NCBI GenBank assembly: GCA_018713055.1
Contig: DVFW01000018.1
Coordinates: 1-64,000 of the forward strand
DNA length: 64,000 bases
Source of the DNA: Scatavimonas merdigallinarum
GTDB taxonomy: Bacteria > Bacillota > Clostridia > Oscillospirales > Acutalibacteraceae
Direction: 5' to 3'
Shown here piece after piece: positions 1-8,224 of this stretch. Under the pieces are notes generated by a model. The model was not told the origin of the DNA and did not search any database. It saw nothing but the letters and a program-made list of their open reading frames with translations. The number at the start of each line of letters is the position of its first letter. Position 1 is the first letter of the stretch. The position numbers were made by a program, and so were the translations under genes.

Positions 1-418
1 AAAAAATAATATTTTTTTGAAAAAGCGCGCGTTTGCAGGCAAAAAAGCATTTCCTTAACCAGCCGCACGCCGCGGTTGCGGCATGTTTAAATGCTTTTCC
101 CCCATTTGCAAACAAATGAAACAAACGGCCTGTGAGCAAACCAATTGTAAAGCGGTAAGCCAAAAGGCCGCACAGATGTCCGGCTACCGTATATACGCGT
201 ACCTCTCCATTATTATAAGCCACGGCAAAAAAGAAAGCGCAAACGGCCGCTATAGACATAAAAAGGATATCCTGAATAAACGTATGCACAAATGAACACA
301 GACCCATCGCTCTTAAAAAACGGAAAATATCATATACAACACCCAGCACAGCACCTGCCGCGGCCGCCAGAAAAAAAATGAGCGTTTGATTGAGCTCCGG
401 CAGTTCCACATATGCCAC
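1..418 (-). CDS. yabQ: Spore cortex biosynthesis protein YabQ, partial (3' end off window)
   Basis: Membrane protein needed for spore cortex formation in Bacillus subtilis. The frame is open from a GTG at 418 down to base 1 (139 codons seen, C-terminus missing). It directly follows the yabP stop codon in the same frame, separated by a single codon. Two hydrophobic stretches are visible: about residues 10-27 (TLIFFLAAAAGAVLGVVYD) and about residues 45-65 (DILFMSIAAVCAFFFAVAY), followed by GLLAYRFTIG. These and the position after yabP match the family. An ATG at 420 is in another frame and soon meets a stop, so GTG is the best start. The basic, Cys-containing end resembles the linker before the last part of the protein. 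Confidence 0.85.
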   Translation of the reverse strand, partial: MAYVELPELNQTLIFFLAAAAGAVLGVVYDIFRFLRAMGLCSFVHTFIQDILFMSIAAVCAFFFAVAYNNGEVRVYTVAGHLCGLLAYRFTIGLLTGRLFHLFANGGKAFKHAATAACGWLRKCFFACKRALFQKNIIF

Positions 419-421
419 ATC

Positions 422-700
422 CTATCTGAATAGCTTTGTCAGCAAGCCGCCTGCAGGGCGGTTTTCTGTATAAATAAGCGATACAATATCGCCGTCTATG
501 GAAACTTCTCCCGTTTCCAGGCTAAGTTTATTAATATGCAGCGTACTGCCTTTAATATTGAGCTCTCCAAAATCTGTATAAATAACAACAGACTGCTCAT
601 CAAAGCTTCCAACGTCTAAAACACCAGAAAGCGAAAGAAAATTTCTGTTTTCCAATATCATACTGTGCGGCTTTTTCTGTTTTACCTTATCTTCAGCCAT
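422..700 (-). CDS. yabP: Sporulation protein YabP
   Basis: Small soluble protein of 92 residues that belongs to the YabP/YqfC family, recruited to the forming spore under sigma-E control in Bacillus. The core motif LENRNFLSLSGVLDVGSFDE near the N-terminus and the beta-rich remainder are typical. The start ATG at 700 has GGAGG six bases upstream. It stands in the conserved Firmicute order rqcP-yabP-yabQ. A sigma-E-like promoter lies at 730-758, which fits mother-cell expression. Function in the coat or cortex is known from genetics only; the biochemical role is not settled. Confidence 0.93.
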   Translation of the reverse strand: MAEDKVKQKKPHSMILENRNFLSLSGVLDVGSFDEQSVVIYTDFGELNIKGSTLHINKLSLETGEVSIDGDIVSLIYTENRPAGGLLTKLFR

Positions 701-729
701 ATTGCACCTCCAAATAATCCCTGCTGTTA

Positions 730-758
730 ATTTTATGAGGAGGCGCTGACATTTATAC
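730..758 (-). promoter_or_regulatory. Candidate sigma-E promoter of yabP-yabQ
   Basis: On the minus strand GTATAAAT (758-751) is followed after 13 bases by CATAAAAT (737-730). The -10 differs by one base from the sigma-E consensus CATACAAT, and the -35 carries the expected ATA core. The start point would be near 723, giving a leader of about 23 bases to yabP. Bacillus yabP is a sigma-E gene. Motif reading only. Confidence 0.5.
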
Positions 759-764
759 CGGAAC

Positions 765-1007
765 TCAAGGGATTATTCTATACATTTGCGCAGCGTCTTC
801 TTTTCTTATATATTCGTTTACTGCAAGAACTTCCAATTTCATCGCCCGGTTTCCCAGCTGGATTTCAATAATATCGCCAGGTTTAACTGTATAAGAAGCC
901 CGTTGCGGTCGCCCATTGACACACACCCGCTCTGCATCGCAGGCTTCGTTTGCGATTGTCCTGCGCTTAATAATTCTTGCAACCTTTAAGTATTTATCCA
1001 GCCTCAC
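765..1007 (-). CDS. rqcP: RqcP, ribosome quality-control S4 RNA-binding protein
   Basis: An 80-residue S4-domain protein (Bacillus YabO). RqcP binds stalled 50S subunits with RqcH and helps add alanine tails to nascent chains. The S4 fold shows in RLDKYLKVARIIKRRTIANE followed by VNGRPQRASYTVKPGDIIEI. The chosen start is the GTG at 1007, eight bases after an AGGAG box; a TTG at 1025 lies upstream of that box and is unlikely. It follows hup, from which it is separated by a strong terminator, so it needs read-through or an unrecognised promoter. Heat-shock protein Hsp15 is the other S4 family of this size; context with yabP/yabQ favours RqcP. Confidence 0.9.
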   Translation of the reverse strand: MRLDKYLKVARIIKRRTIANEACDAERVCVNGRPQRASYTVKPGDIIEIQLGNRAMKLEVLAVNEYIRKEDAAQMYRIIP

Positions 1008-1035
1008 GTACACAACTCCTGTCAAAATATTTTAT

Positions 1036-1070
1036 ATAAAAAGGCTGTCCTGGTACGCGCCAAGACAGCC
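1036..1070 (-). terminator. Intrinsic terminator after hup
   Basis: On the minus strand an 11-bp stem (GGCTGTCTTGG with CCAGGACAGCC, one G-U pair) and a six-base loop is followed by TTTTTATAT. It lies between the hup stop codon and rqcP. Confidence 0.88.
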
Positions 1071-1092
1071 CTTACACACTACAATAGCAAAA

Positions 1093-1368
1093 TTACTGAT
1101 CCACAGCCTCTTTAAAAGCCTTTCCCGCTTTAAAAGCAGGAACCTTAGACGCAGGAATTGTAATTTGTGTTTTCGTTCTGGGATCACAGCCGGTTCTTTC
1201 ATTCCTCTGGCGCTGTTCAAAAGTGCCAAATCCAACAATTTGTACTTTTTCAGCCTTTGCTACACAATCTACAATTGTGTCCAGCACTGCTGTTACTGCC
1301 TTTTCAGCGTCTTTCTTTGAAAGCTCGCTTTTTTCTGCTACTGCTGCAATTAATTCTGTCTTGTTCAT
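1093..1368 (-). CDS. hup: HU family DNA-binding protein
   Basis: Histone-like dimeric protein that bends and compacts DNA. It has 91 residues from the ATG at 1368, which has a GGAGG eight bases upstream; an ATG 15 bases earlier overlaps that box and is rejected. MNKTELIAAVAEKSELSKKD starts helix 1, VQIVGFGTFEQRQR is the conserved turn and RNERTGCDPRTKTQITIPAS forms the beta arm, here with a Cys where many HUs carry other residues. The last part, VPAFKAGKAFKEAV, is the family signature. Position between mazG and rqcP is common in Clostridia. Terminates at the hairpin 1036-1070. Confidence 0.96.
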   Translation of the reverse strand: MNKTELIAAVAEKSELSKKDAEKAVTAVLDTIVDCVAKAEKVQIVGFGTFEQRQRNERTGCDPRTKTQITIPASKVPAFKAGKAFKEAVDQ

Positions 1369-1401
1369 AAAAAAATCCTCCATGCATTTTGATATTGTTT
1401 T

Positions 1402-2229
1402 TTATTTTTGACACTCCTTAACTTCATCCCACAAAGAATCAAGTTGATTTAGGGGCGTCTCTTTTACATCAATGCCGCGCTGTGCCGCCAGCTGCTCTAA
1501 AGCAGAAAAGCGCTTTATAAACTTGTCACAAGCGCCATACAAAGCTTTTTCCGCATCTGCGCCGACAAAACGCGAAACATTTACTACAGAAAAGAGCAAA
1601 TCACCCAGTTCTTCCTCACAGGCGCAGGCATCGTCCTTTGCAAAAGCGTTCTTTAACTCACATAGCTCTTCTTCTACTTTTGCAAAAGCACCATCTGCGC
1701 TTTTCCAGTCAAAGCCAGTCTTCGCCGCTTTTTGCTGAATTTTTGTACTGCGCATAAGCGAAGGCAATGCTTTGGAAATACTCTCCATCGCCTGCCCCTG
1801 GGTCGACTGTGATTTGGTTTCCATTTTTATTCTGTCCCAATTACTTAAAACCTTTTCAGGCGTATCTGCCTTTAGGTCAGAAAAAACATGCGGATGCCTT
1901 ATAATCAGTTTTTTACAAATTCCATCTGAAACGTCATTTATATTAAACGAACCTGCTTCAGCTTCAATTTGTGCATGAAAGACAACCTGTAAAAGCACAT
2001 CGCCAAGCTCTTCTTTTAAAAGCCCGGTATCTTTTTGGTCAATTGCCTCAACAACTTCGTATGTTTCTTCTATAAAGTTTTGCCTTATGGAACTGTGGGT
2101 TTGTTCTCTGTCCCAGGGACAGCCTTGCGGTGTTCTTAAAAGCTGCACAATACGAACTAAGTCATCAAATGTATAACTTGCTTTTTGTGTAAACTCCAAC
2201 GTGCGTTGCACCCCCAAGTCAAAAAACAA
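1402..2229 (-). CDS. mazG: Nucleoside triphosphate pyrophosphohydrolase MazG
   Basis: Hydrolyses (d)NTPs to monophosphate and pyrophosphate, cleaning damaged nucleotides and lowering ppGpp in some bacteria. The protein has two MazG repeats: the first contains LLRTPQGCPWDREQTHSS and EETYEVVEAIDQKD..EELGDVLLQVVFHA (the EExxE..ExxD metal site), the second contains VEEELCELKNAF and EEELGDLLFSVVNV. The start is uncertain: the TTG at 2229 opens the frame, but an internal GTG or TTG within the first 12 codons could be used, as the family core begins at YTFDDLVRIV. Bacillus YabN carries an extra N-terminal methylase-like domain that is absent here. Lies 28 bases after the flippase gene and 33 before hup. 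Confidence 0.92.
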   Translation of the reverse strand: MFFDLGVQRTLEFTQKASYTFDDLVRIVQLLRTPQGCPWDREQTHSSIRQNFIEETYEVVEAIDQKDTGLLKEELGDVLLQVVFHAQIEAEAGSFNINDVSDGICKKLIIRHPHVFSDLKADTPEKVLSNWDRIKMETKSQSTQGQAMESISKALPSLMRSTKIQQKAAKTGFDWKSADGAFAKVEEELCELKNAFAKDDACACEEELGDLLFSVVNVSRFVGADAEKALYGACDKFIKRFSALEQLAAQRGIDVKETPLNQLDSLWDEVKECQK

Positions 2230-2257
2230 ACATGCTAAGGATGTTTCGTAACATATT

Positions 2258-4027
2258 CTACCTTATTAAATGATGTTTTTCAAGTGTTTTTACAATTTTC
2301 TTCCCTTTGGGAAGCATGTTCATATCATCTTTTGTAATAGCGCGCAACAAAAAGAGCGCAATTACATAGATTACCACCGCTAGAAGGATCGCCAAAATTG
2401 TTGCGATTTTCGTCGGTATCGCCAAAACAATTAGATTATAGCTTAAAATTGCCGTAACTGCGCACAATAAAGTTGCGAGCAAAGGCTTAATAAAGACAGT
2501 GACAAAGTTCGGTATTACTTTTGTCTCTTTGCAAAGAAAATATATTCCCATTACCAGCACAAAAAGATACCCGACCAGAGAACCTACCGCCGCCCCCTGA
2601 ATATTTACGGAAGGAATTCCTACCAGCGTGTAATTTAAAATAATTTTAATAACCATGCCGATGGTAAGAAGCTTCAGTGGAAGATCCACTCTTCCAACCG
2701 CCTGCAACATGCTGCAAACCGGCGTGCTGGTAGCAATAAAAATAACCGATATACCCATAATTTGTAACACAGTAGAAGCAATTTGAACCTCTGCGCTGTT
2801 ATTGCCGTTGCCATAAACCAGATTTGTAATTGGCCAGGCGAGCACCGACATGCCAAAACCTGCCGGAAGCGTTACCAGTGTTGTCGTGCGCAATACCGTT
2901 TCAATACTTCTTCTGATCCGTTTCTTATTCCTTGCCGTCCATGCAGCGGTAATGGAAGGCAGTGCGCTTGTGCCAAACACCTGCGTAACCGCCGTGATAA
3001 GCATCATAAGCGTCAGGCTATAGCCATAACTGCCAAATAAAAAAGTCTGTATTTTAAAATTCCCGTCTGCATTTGGCAGAAAGTAGGACGGATCCACAAA
3101 ATTAAAATAAGATTGCAGCAAATCCGGCTGCGATTCCATAATATCCAAAATACGCAATTGCACCAAAGTTGAGTCAATTGTACCGGAAATACTCATAATA
3201 ATTGCGCCCAGCCCTATTGGAAACGCCGTTGTTATCAGTTGCCTGGTAATCGATTTTGCCGGACGCGACGGCGGCGCATGTACAAGTTGTACACGACGGA
3301 TGCCGTCGCCTTTGAGCTTATGCCTTAAAAGCAAATAAAGGAACCCACAAAACGCGCCGATTGCAATCCCCAATATGGCGGCCGCCACCGTATAGCTCAT
3401 CAGTTGCGTATAAAAGGCTTCTTCATCCGCAATGGCCTGCCCAAACAGTGTGCCGCTTGTTTGGTATTCCTGCGTACCAAAATAAGACACAAGATAAGCC
3501 AGCGATAATCCCAACAGCAACTTTCCGGACGCTTCAATAATTTCTGAAACCGCCGTGGGCACCATGTTGCGCAGACCTTCGTAATATCCGCGGTAAATAG
3601 CCATCAGACATCCAAATAAAATCATTGGCGAAAGCATAAAAATAGCAAGCTTGGATTCCGCCGACTCTACAAGATCTGCATAAAAATTGCCGCCAATCAG
3701 CATTAGTAAAAAGCAGACCATTCCTGTGCAGATAAAAATAGGAATCGATATCCTGTGCAGCTTCCGAACATCTCTGTACCTTCCCTGCACAACACTTTCA
3801 GAAACCATGCGTGAAATGGCAATAGGAAAACCTGCCGTCGCCAACATAAACAAAGGGGTATACAGTTCATATGCTATATTAAAAATGCCGTTCCCAACGC
3901 CGTCTAAAACACGGGCCAGCAGGATTTTGTAAACCATTCCCATAATTTTTACAATAACCATACTGACGCCCAGCACCATAGCCCCCTGTAAAAACGACTG
4001 CCCGCCTGTTTTTGCTTTTTTCGCCAC
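2258..4027 (-). CDS. SpoVB/YabM-like polysaccharide (lipid-linked precursor) flippase
   Basis: Integral membrane protein of 589 residues in the MOP (MATE/PST/MVF) exporter superfamily, close to Bacillus YabM, SpoVB and YtgP/MurJ, which move lipid-linked sugars such as lipid II across the membrane. Some 14 hydrophobic segments are visible. The N-terminal KTGGQSFLQGAMVLGVSMVI, and AGFPIAISRMVSE in helix 3, are typical of SpoVB-type proteins. The start is GTG at 4027 with AAGGTGG seven bases upstream. It heads the yabM-mazG-hup-rqcP-yabP-yabQ block, which favours the YabM orthologue. Whether it carries lipid II or a spore-specific lipid cannot be read from the sequence. Confidence 0.85.
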   Translation of the reverse strand: MAKKAKTGGQSFLQGAMVLGVSMVIVKIMGMVYKILLARVLDGVGNGIFNIAYELYTPLFMLATAGFPIAISRMVSESVVQGRYRDVRKLHRISIPIFICTGMVCFLLMLIGGNFYADLVESAESKLAIFMLSPMILFGCLMAIYRGYYEGLRNMVPTAVSEIIEASGKLLLGLSLAYLVSYFGTQEYQTSGTLFGQAIADEEAFYTQLMSYTVAAAILGIAIGAFCGFLYLLLRHKLKGDGIRRVQLVHAPPSRPAKSITRQLITTAFPIGLGAIIMSISGTIDSTLVQLRILDIMESQPDLLQSYFNFVDPSYFLPNADGNFKIQTFLFGSYGYSLTLMMLITAVTQVFGTSALPSITAAWTARNKKRIRRSIETVLRTTTLVTLPAGFGMSVLAWPITNLVYGNGNNSAEVQIASTVLQIMGISVIFIATSTPVCSMLQAVGRVDLPLKLLTIGMVIKIILNYTLVGIPSVNIQGAAVGSLVGYLFVLVMGIYFLCKETKVIPNFVTVFIKPLLATLLCAVTAILSYNLIVLAIPTKIATILAILLAVVIYVIALFLLRAITKDDMNMLPKGKKIVKTLEKHHLIR

Positions 4028-4059
4028 CGGAACACCACCTTTTGACCTTCATAATGATA

Positions 4060-4077
4060 GGCGGGGTTTTCCCCGCC
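4060..4077 (-). other. GC-rich hairpin between zinc-ribbon gene and flippase gene
   Basis: A perfect seven-bp stem GGCGGGG/CCCCGCC with a four-base loop lies in the 69-base gap. No T-tract follows on either strand, so it is probably a weak pause, RNA-stability element or processing site rather than a full terminator. Confidence 0.4.
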
Positions 4078-4096
4078 CAGCCGTATCTTTCACAAA

Positions 4097-4564
4097 TTAT
4101 TCCTGTGTGGATGTGCCGCCGGCAGTACTCTTCGGCTTTTTCTCTGCATTGGTGCTCTTTTCGTTTGTCCCCGATCCTTTTGAAGGCTGGCCCGGCTTTT
4201 TGTCCTTTTGCAGCTTTGCACCGCATTTATGGCAGATAAAAGCTTCTTTATCATTAATGCTTCCACAAGCCTTACAGCATTTTTTATTTTTGGCTGCTGC
4301 AAGCATTTCCCTGGTCATTTCAAGCTGCTGGTACAATTCTGTCAGCTGCTCTATCTTCTTCTCCAACAGCTTCGCGTCTGTTTCTCCCGCTATGGTTGAT
4401 TCATATACAAAGCCGCCTAAATCCCGCAACTTTTCTTCAATTTCATGGTGAATACCGCTTTCTGCATATTTTAACTTTGATAAATCCACCAGTTGTTCTG
4501 CTTTTTTACCAACAACATTGACCGCAGATTTTGCATTAATTACCACATCGTCAAAAATTCCCAT
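4097..4564 (-). CDS. Hypothetical coiled-coil protein with zinc ribbon
   Basis: A 155-residue protein of unknown function. The start ATG at 4564 is preceded by AAGGAG at eight bases. The order of parts is a short amphipathic start (MGIFDDVVINAKSAVNVVGK), a helical region up to about residue 90 likely to form a coiled coil (LLEKKIEQLTELYQQLEMTR), a CxxC..CxxC zinc ribbon (CKACGSINDKEAFICHKCG, about residues 97-115) and a disordered Lys/Ser/Thr/Pro-rich tail of about 40 residues. Similar small genes occur in Clostridia without an assigned role. It has its own strong promoter, so it may not depend on the upstream operon. Confidence 0.85.
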   Translation of the reverse strand: MGIFDDVVINAKSAVNVVGKKAEQLVDLSKLKYAESGIHHEIEEKLRDLGGFVYESTIAGETDAKLLEKKIEQLTELYQQLEMTREMLAAAKNKKCCKACGSINDKEAFICHKCGAKLQKDKKPGQPSKGSGTNEKSTNAEKKPKSTAGGTSTQE

Positions 4565-4603
4565 ATTGCCTTCTCCTTTTCTTTCCAACCAAATTCTTGT
4601 TTT

Positions 4604-4632
4604 ATTATAGCACTGCTAGCATTTCGATTCAA
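4604..4632 (-). promoter_or_regulatory. Sigma-A promoter of the zinc-ribbon gene
   Basis: Minus-strand TTGAAT (4632-4627), 17-base spacer, TATAAT (4609-4604) with TGC just before the -10 (extended -10). The predicted start near 4597 leaves a leader of about 33 bases before the ATG at 4564. It would also drive the flippase and mazG genes downstream. Confidence 0.8.
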
Positions 4633-4653
4633 TGAAAATATTGTAAACAGCTG

Positions 4654-5616
4654 TCAATAGCTGTAGCTTCCGCCTCCAATAAATTCTCTGAGCAGAGAAT
4701 CCTGCGGGATCAGCTGCAAATCCAGCTTTGCAAAAAAATACAGCTTTTCCAAAAGCGCCTGCGCTTTCCAACGGTGGGGGCTGTCCTTTTCTATTGTTTT
4801 GAGTAATGGTACGGCAAGCCCGCCAATCGCGCACGGTTCGTAGAGATGAATCGTATTCAACGTAAAATCTGAATGGTTTTTATAAGGCGCGATGTTTCTA
4901 TTTTCCCCATCGCATACAGACGGCCAGACATCAAACGTAAAAGCAGGCAACGCCTTGCGGAACTGATAGTCGCGTACCATGCGCCTTAAAAAGCGAATAT
5001 CCTGCGCAGATAAAAGCTCCTGCCCGCCTGCGGGGATCCCCTGCTTTACACTCGCGTACAGCTTAAAAAGGCCGTGGCAATTAAATTCATCTGTAAAAAT
5101 TGGATTCAGCGCGTGAAGCCCTTCTATTATAGCTATATGCCCTTCCGGTAAAGTTATGATCTTTTTTTCTTTAAATGGTTTTCTCATGCGAAAGTTAAAT
5201 TTTGGCATTTTACAATACCCATAATGAAGCAGGTCAAACATACAGCTATGCACCTGGGGAATATCCAAAGCATAAACAGATTCATAATCCGGTTTTCCGT
5301 TTTTTCCCGGTGCGGTATGCGCTTCTCCCAGAAAAAAATCATCCAAAGAGATTGTCACCGCTCCAAAGCCACGTTTTGTAAGCGCGTCAGACAGTTTTTT
5401 TGCCGTTGTCGTTTTTCCGCTTCCAGAAGGCCCCGTCAGCATTACAATTCGGCATCCGCATGCAGGTGAAAGAATTTGTTTGGCAATATATTCTACATCA
5501 TTATTATATGCATCTTCAATATACCGGATAAAATCCTGCGGCGCAGTGCGCACAGCAGTATTAATTTGCTCCGCTGTTGTAACAAAGCGGTGATAGCTGT
5601 TAGGCATAATGTTCAT
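4654..5616 (-). CDS. Uridine kinase-like P-loop kinase
   Basis: Probable nucleoside kinase of the uridine kinase/phosphoribulokinase family, 320 residues. The Walker A motif GPSGSGKTTTAKKLSDAL lies near residue 60; SLDDFFLGE follows as the substrate-binding Asp motif, and HIAIIEGLHALNP is the Walker B/lid region. An extra N-terminal helix (residues 1-50) resembles the clostridial group that fuses part of a threonyl-tRNA-synthetase-like segment in longer members; only the short form is present. The start overlaps the end of hemZ by 17 bases, so the two are translationally coupled. The substrate cannot be deduced; phosphoribulokinase activity is unlikely in this context. Confidence 0.82.
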   Translation of the reverse strand: MNIMPNSYHRFVTTAEQINTAVRTAPQDFIRYIEDAYNNDVEYIAKQILSPACGCRIVMLTGPSGSGKTTTAKKLSDALTKRGFGAVTISLDDFFLGEAHTAPGKNGKPDYESVYALDIPQVHSCMFDLLHYGYCKMPKFNFRMRKPFKEKKIITLPEGHIAIIEGLHALNPIFTDEFNCHGLFKLYASVKQGIPAGGQELLSAQDIRFLRRMVRDYQFRKALPAFTFDVWPSVCDGENRNIAPYKNHSDFTLNTIHLYEPCAIGGLAVPLLKTIEKDSPHRWKAQALLEKLYFFAKLDLQLIPQDSLLREFIGGGSYSY

Positions 5617-7081
5617 AAAATGGTTCTAGCCTTTCCTTGCGCCTGAGCATTTCCTCAAAACGATTGATATATTCATATGGGTATTTATAATTAAATATAC
5701 GTTCTAAATACGTTCCAGAGGGCTGTTTCAACTTTGTAACAGCACCTGCGCCGCAGCCCAGAATGGTATGCGTTTCATCCATAATAAAAACATTATACAG
5801 TCCCTCATGGCCTTTCGTGGACCATCCTACATTTTCAAGATTCCCTACCATTCTGCTTTGCCTGTATAAATAATACGGACGATACCCGTGCTTTGGCAGG
5901 GATAACGCGCAAAGCGCATGCATATTGGCGGCCGTCGCCGCATCTTCTCTGTACAACCGCATCCCCTCTTCTGTCAGGCGGGAAGATTTTTTCATTGCAA
6001 GCGTATGTACCGTAACGCTTTCGGGAGAAAGGGAAAGCAGCGTGTCCAGCGTATGTTGAAAACTTTGAACGCTTTCTGTTGGCAGCCCGGCAATTAAATC
6101 GGTATTGATATGGGCAAAACCCGCCTGGCGCGCAAGAGAGAATGCTTCTAACGTTTGCTTTGCCGTATGTCTCCTGCCAATTTGCGCAAGAATTTTATCG
6201 TTTAAGGATTGCGGATTGATACTGATCCGTCCTGCTCCGCCGTCGCGAATCGCCAAAAGCTTTTGATAGGTAATGGTGTCCGGCCTGCCGGCCTCCACTG
6301 TAAACTCCTTACAGGTCTGCATGGCAAAGCTTGTATGAAGGGTTTCCATAATTCTGGAAAGCTGCTCGGCAGACAGAGTGGTCGGCGTGCCGCCGCCTAT
6401 GTATACCGTTTCAAGCACAAGTCCCAACCTATTCGCCAGCCTGCCGGTTTCGGCAATTTCTTTACACAAAAGCTGTGTATACGGCTCAATCAGTTTTGCC
6501 GCCCTTTCTACCGACTGTGATACAAAAGAACAATAGCTGCAGCGGGAAGGACAAAACGGGACAGAGATATAAAGGGAAAAGGAATTTTTTTTTGAAACTG
6601 CCAGAATCTCCCGTTCTACACGCTCCGTTTCAGCTGCCAACTGTGTTTTGTCGGGGGAAACAAGGAGCTTTTTTATAAAATAATCCTGTGCATACCCGCC
6701 GCCGTACGCGTCGGTCAGCGCACGCAGCAACTTAACCGGCCTTACACCCGTCAGTATTCCCCAAGGCGGATACACGTTCGTTTGCTCGGAAAGCATCCTG
6801 TACAGCAAAACCGCCATGACCCGCTCGCATTCATCTTCTGTTTCACTGCATGTGCGTGAAATCTTCTGCGAGGCTTCCTGTTTCTTTCCATCAATTGCAA
6901 CAGCCGCATATACGGTAACGTGCCCGGGCTCCTCATTGGCAAGGCGTGTTAAAATATATGGCGCCCGGCAGCTTCCATCTGAACAACTCTTGATAACTTC
7001 CAGTTTTTCATTTGGAAAAAACACCCGGACAAGATTTTCTATTTCATAATGGAACGAATGGTTTTCAATATAAATCTTCAT
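5600..7081 (-). CDS. hemZ: HemZ-type radical SAM protein (coproporphyrinogen III oxidase-like)
   Basis: Radical SAM enzyme of 493 residues. The iron-sulphur site is CPSRCSYC, preceded by SLYISVPF, and the family motifs VYIGGGTPTTLS (SAM glycine-rich strand) and EAGRPDTI follow. The roughly 160-residue N-terminal part before the radical SAM core is the hallmark of HemZ, distinguishing it from HemN and HemW. HemZ is annotated as oxygen-independent coproporphyrinogen dehydrogenase, but no other haem gene is nearby and a haem function in this organism is unproven. It starts one base after the hydrolase gene, with AAGGA nine bases upstream of the ATG. Confidence 0.9.
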   Translation of the reverse strand: MKIYIENHSFHYEIENLVRVFFPNEKLEVIKSCSDGSCRAPYILTRLANEEPGHVTVYAAVAIDGKKQEASQKISRTCSETEDECERVMAVLLYRMLSEQTNVYPPWGILTGVRPVKLLRALTDAYGGGYAQDYFIKKLLVSPDKTQLAAETERVEREILAVSKKNSFSLYISVPFCPSRCSYCSFVSQSVERAAKLIEPYTQLLCKEIAETGRLANRLGLVLETVYIGGGTPTTLSAEQLSRIMETLHTSFAMQTCKEFTVEAGRPDTITYQKLLAIRDGGAGRISINPQSLNDKILAQIGRRHTAKQTLEAFSLARQAGFAHINTDLIAGLPTESVQSFQHTLDTLLSLSPESVTVHTLAMKKSSRLTEEGMRLYREDAATAANMHALCALSLPKHGYRPYYLYRQSRMVGNLENVGWSTKGHEGLYNVFIMDETHTILGCGAGAVTKLKQPSGTYLERIFNYKYPYEYINRFEEMLRRKERLEPFYEHYA

Positions 7082-7082
7082 A

Positions 7083-7712
7083 TTACATATTCCTTAAATA
7101 GTGATTCTTCTCTCTTTCAAAAGTAAGCGTCGTATCTTCGCCATGTCCTGGATGTATAATATAATTTCCTTTTAACTCTTTTAGCTTTTTTAAAGATTGC
7201 CGTAATTCTTTAACATCGCCGGTAGGCAGGTCTGTTCTTCCAACCGTACCACACATCAGCGTATCGCCGGAAAAAATCCTTCCATCTGCTAAAAAACAGG
7301 CGCTGCCGCTTGTGTGCCCTGGCGTTTTGAGCATACAAATCTTTGTCTGGCCAAGCGTTACAGACGCATTTTCCCCCAGCAGAATATCCGCTTTAAACGG
7401 CTTGACGGAATATTGTGTAAACATTGACGACAAATTCAGCGCGGGGTCGCGTAAAAGAGCGGCTTCATCCTCACATAAAACAATGGGCGCGCCTGTCATT
7501 TTCTGAACATCCGGCGCGCTGCACATATGGTCAAAATGCCCGTGCGTAAGAAAAATATAACGAAGATTTTGTTCGCATCGCGCAAGTTGTTGCAAAAGGG
7601 GCGGCGTTATGCCGCCCGGATCAATGATCGCATATAAACTGCTTACCGCATCTTTTATAAGATAGCAATTGGTTTCCAGGCTATTGACAGTATATTTCTT
7701 AACTTCCAACAT
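7083..7712 (-). CDS. Metallo-beta-lactamase-fold hydrolase (glyoxalase II-like)
   Basis: A 209-residue metal hydrolase. The zinc ligands are visible in order: THGHFDHM (HxHxDH), GHTSGSACF, GDTLMCGTVGRTDLP and a final PGHGEDT. Its size and motif spacing match the YqgX/YcbL group of type II glyoxalases, which cleave thioesters such as lactoyl-thiol adducts, though the physiological substrate is usually unknown. Its start codon overlaps the dtd stop by one base and hemZ follows directly, so the three are co-transcribed. Confidence 0.88.
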   Translation of the reverse strand: MLEVKKYTVNSLETNCYLIKDAVSSLYAIIDPGGITPPLLQQLARCEQNLRYIFLTHGHFDHMCSAPDVQKMTGAPIVLCEDEAALLRDPALNLSSMFTQYSVKPFKADILLGENASVTLGQTKICMLKTPGHTSGSACFLADGRIFSGDTLMCGTVGRTDLPTGDVKELRQSLKKLKELKGNYIIHPGHGEDTTLTFEREKNHYLRNM

Positions 7713-8167
7713 CAGCGGGCAAGCTCCTTTGAATCTAAAATAATCGTAACAGGGCCATCGTTACAAAGCGACACCTGCATATCCGCGCCAAAAATGCCCC
7801 TTTGTACATCTTCTATTCCATTTTTTCGCAGACATTCACAAAAATATGTGTATAATTCGTTTGCTGCATCCGGTAAAGCCGCGCGCATAAAATTGGGCCG
7901 CCGCCCTTTTTTGCAGTCTGCACACAACGTAAAGTTTGAAATCACCAGCATACCGGCCGTAACATCTGCAGGCGCAAGGTTCATTTTTCCCTCTGCGTCT
8001 TCAAAAATACGTAGTCCCGCTACTTTTGCAGACAGTACCTCTGCCTCTTTACAGTTGTCGCCTGCTTCCACGCCAAGCAAAACTAAAAAACCGCGGCCAA
8101 TTTTTCCTACCGTTTGCGCTTGCACGCAAACTTCAGCACTGCGCACACGCTGTATAACTGCTATCAT
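7712..8167 (-). CDS. dtd: D-aminoacyl-tRNA deacylase
   Basis: Removes D-amino acids (and glycine from tRNA-Ala) mischarged on tRNA, a proofreading step in the cytoplasm. It has 151 residues from the ATG at 8167, which follows AAAGGA; an upstream in-frame codon at 8197 lacks a site. MIAVIQRVRSAEVCV is the typical start, SNFTLCADCKKGRRPNFMRA carries the conserved SQxTL-like active site (here SNFTL), and the cross-subunit Gly-Pro motif is DGPVTIIL near the C-terminus. Located just after relA, as in many Firmicutes. Confidence 0.94.
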   Translation of the reverse strand: MIAVIQRVRSAEVCVQAQTVGKIGRGFLVLLGVEAGDNCKEAEVLSAKVAGLRIFEDAEGKMNLAPADVTAGMLVISNFTLCADCKKGRRPNFMRAALPDAANELYTYFCECLRKNGIEDVQRGIFGADMQVSLCNDGPVTIILDSKELAR

Positions 8168-8224
8168 GTTTTTTTCCTTTCTGAAAATGAAATTCACCTA
8201 GTAAAACAGTTACAGGCTGGGAAG

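Noticed and set aside
83..295. Plus-strand frame of 70 codons at the left edge
   Set aside because: It lies antisense to yabQ, which has clear homology and genomic context.
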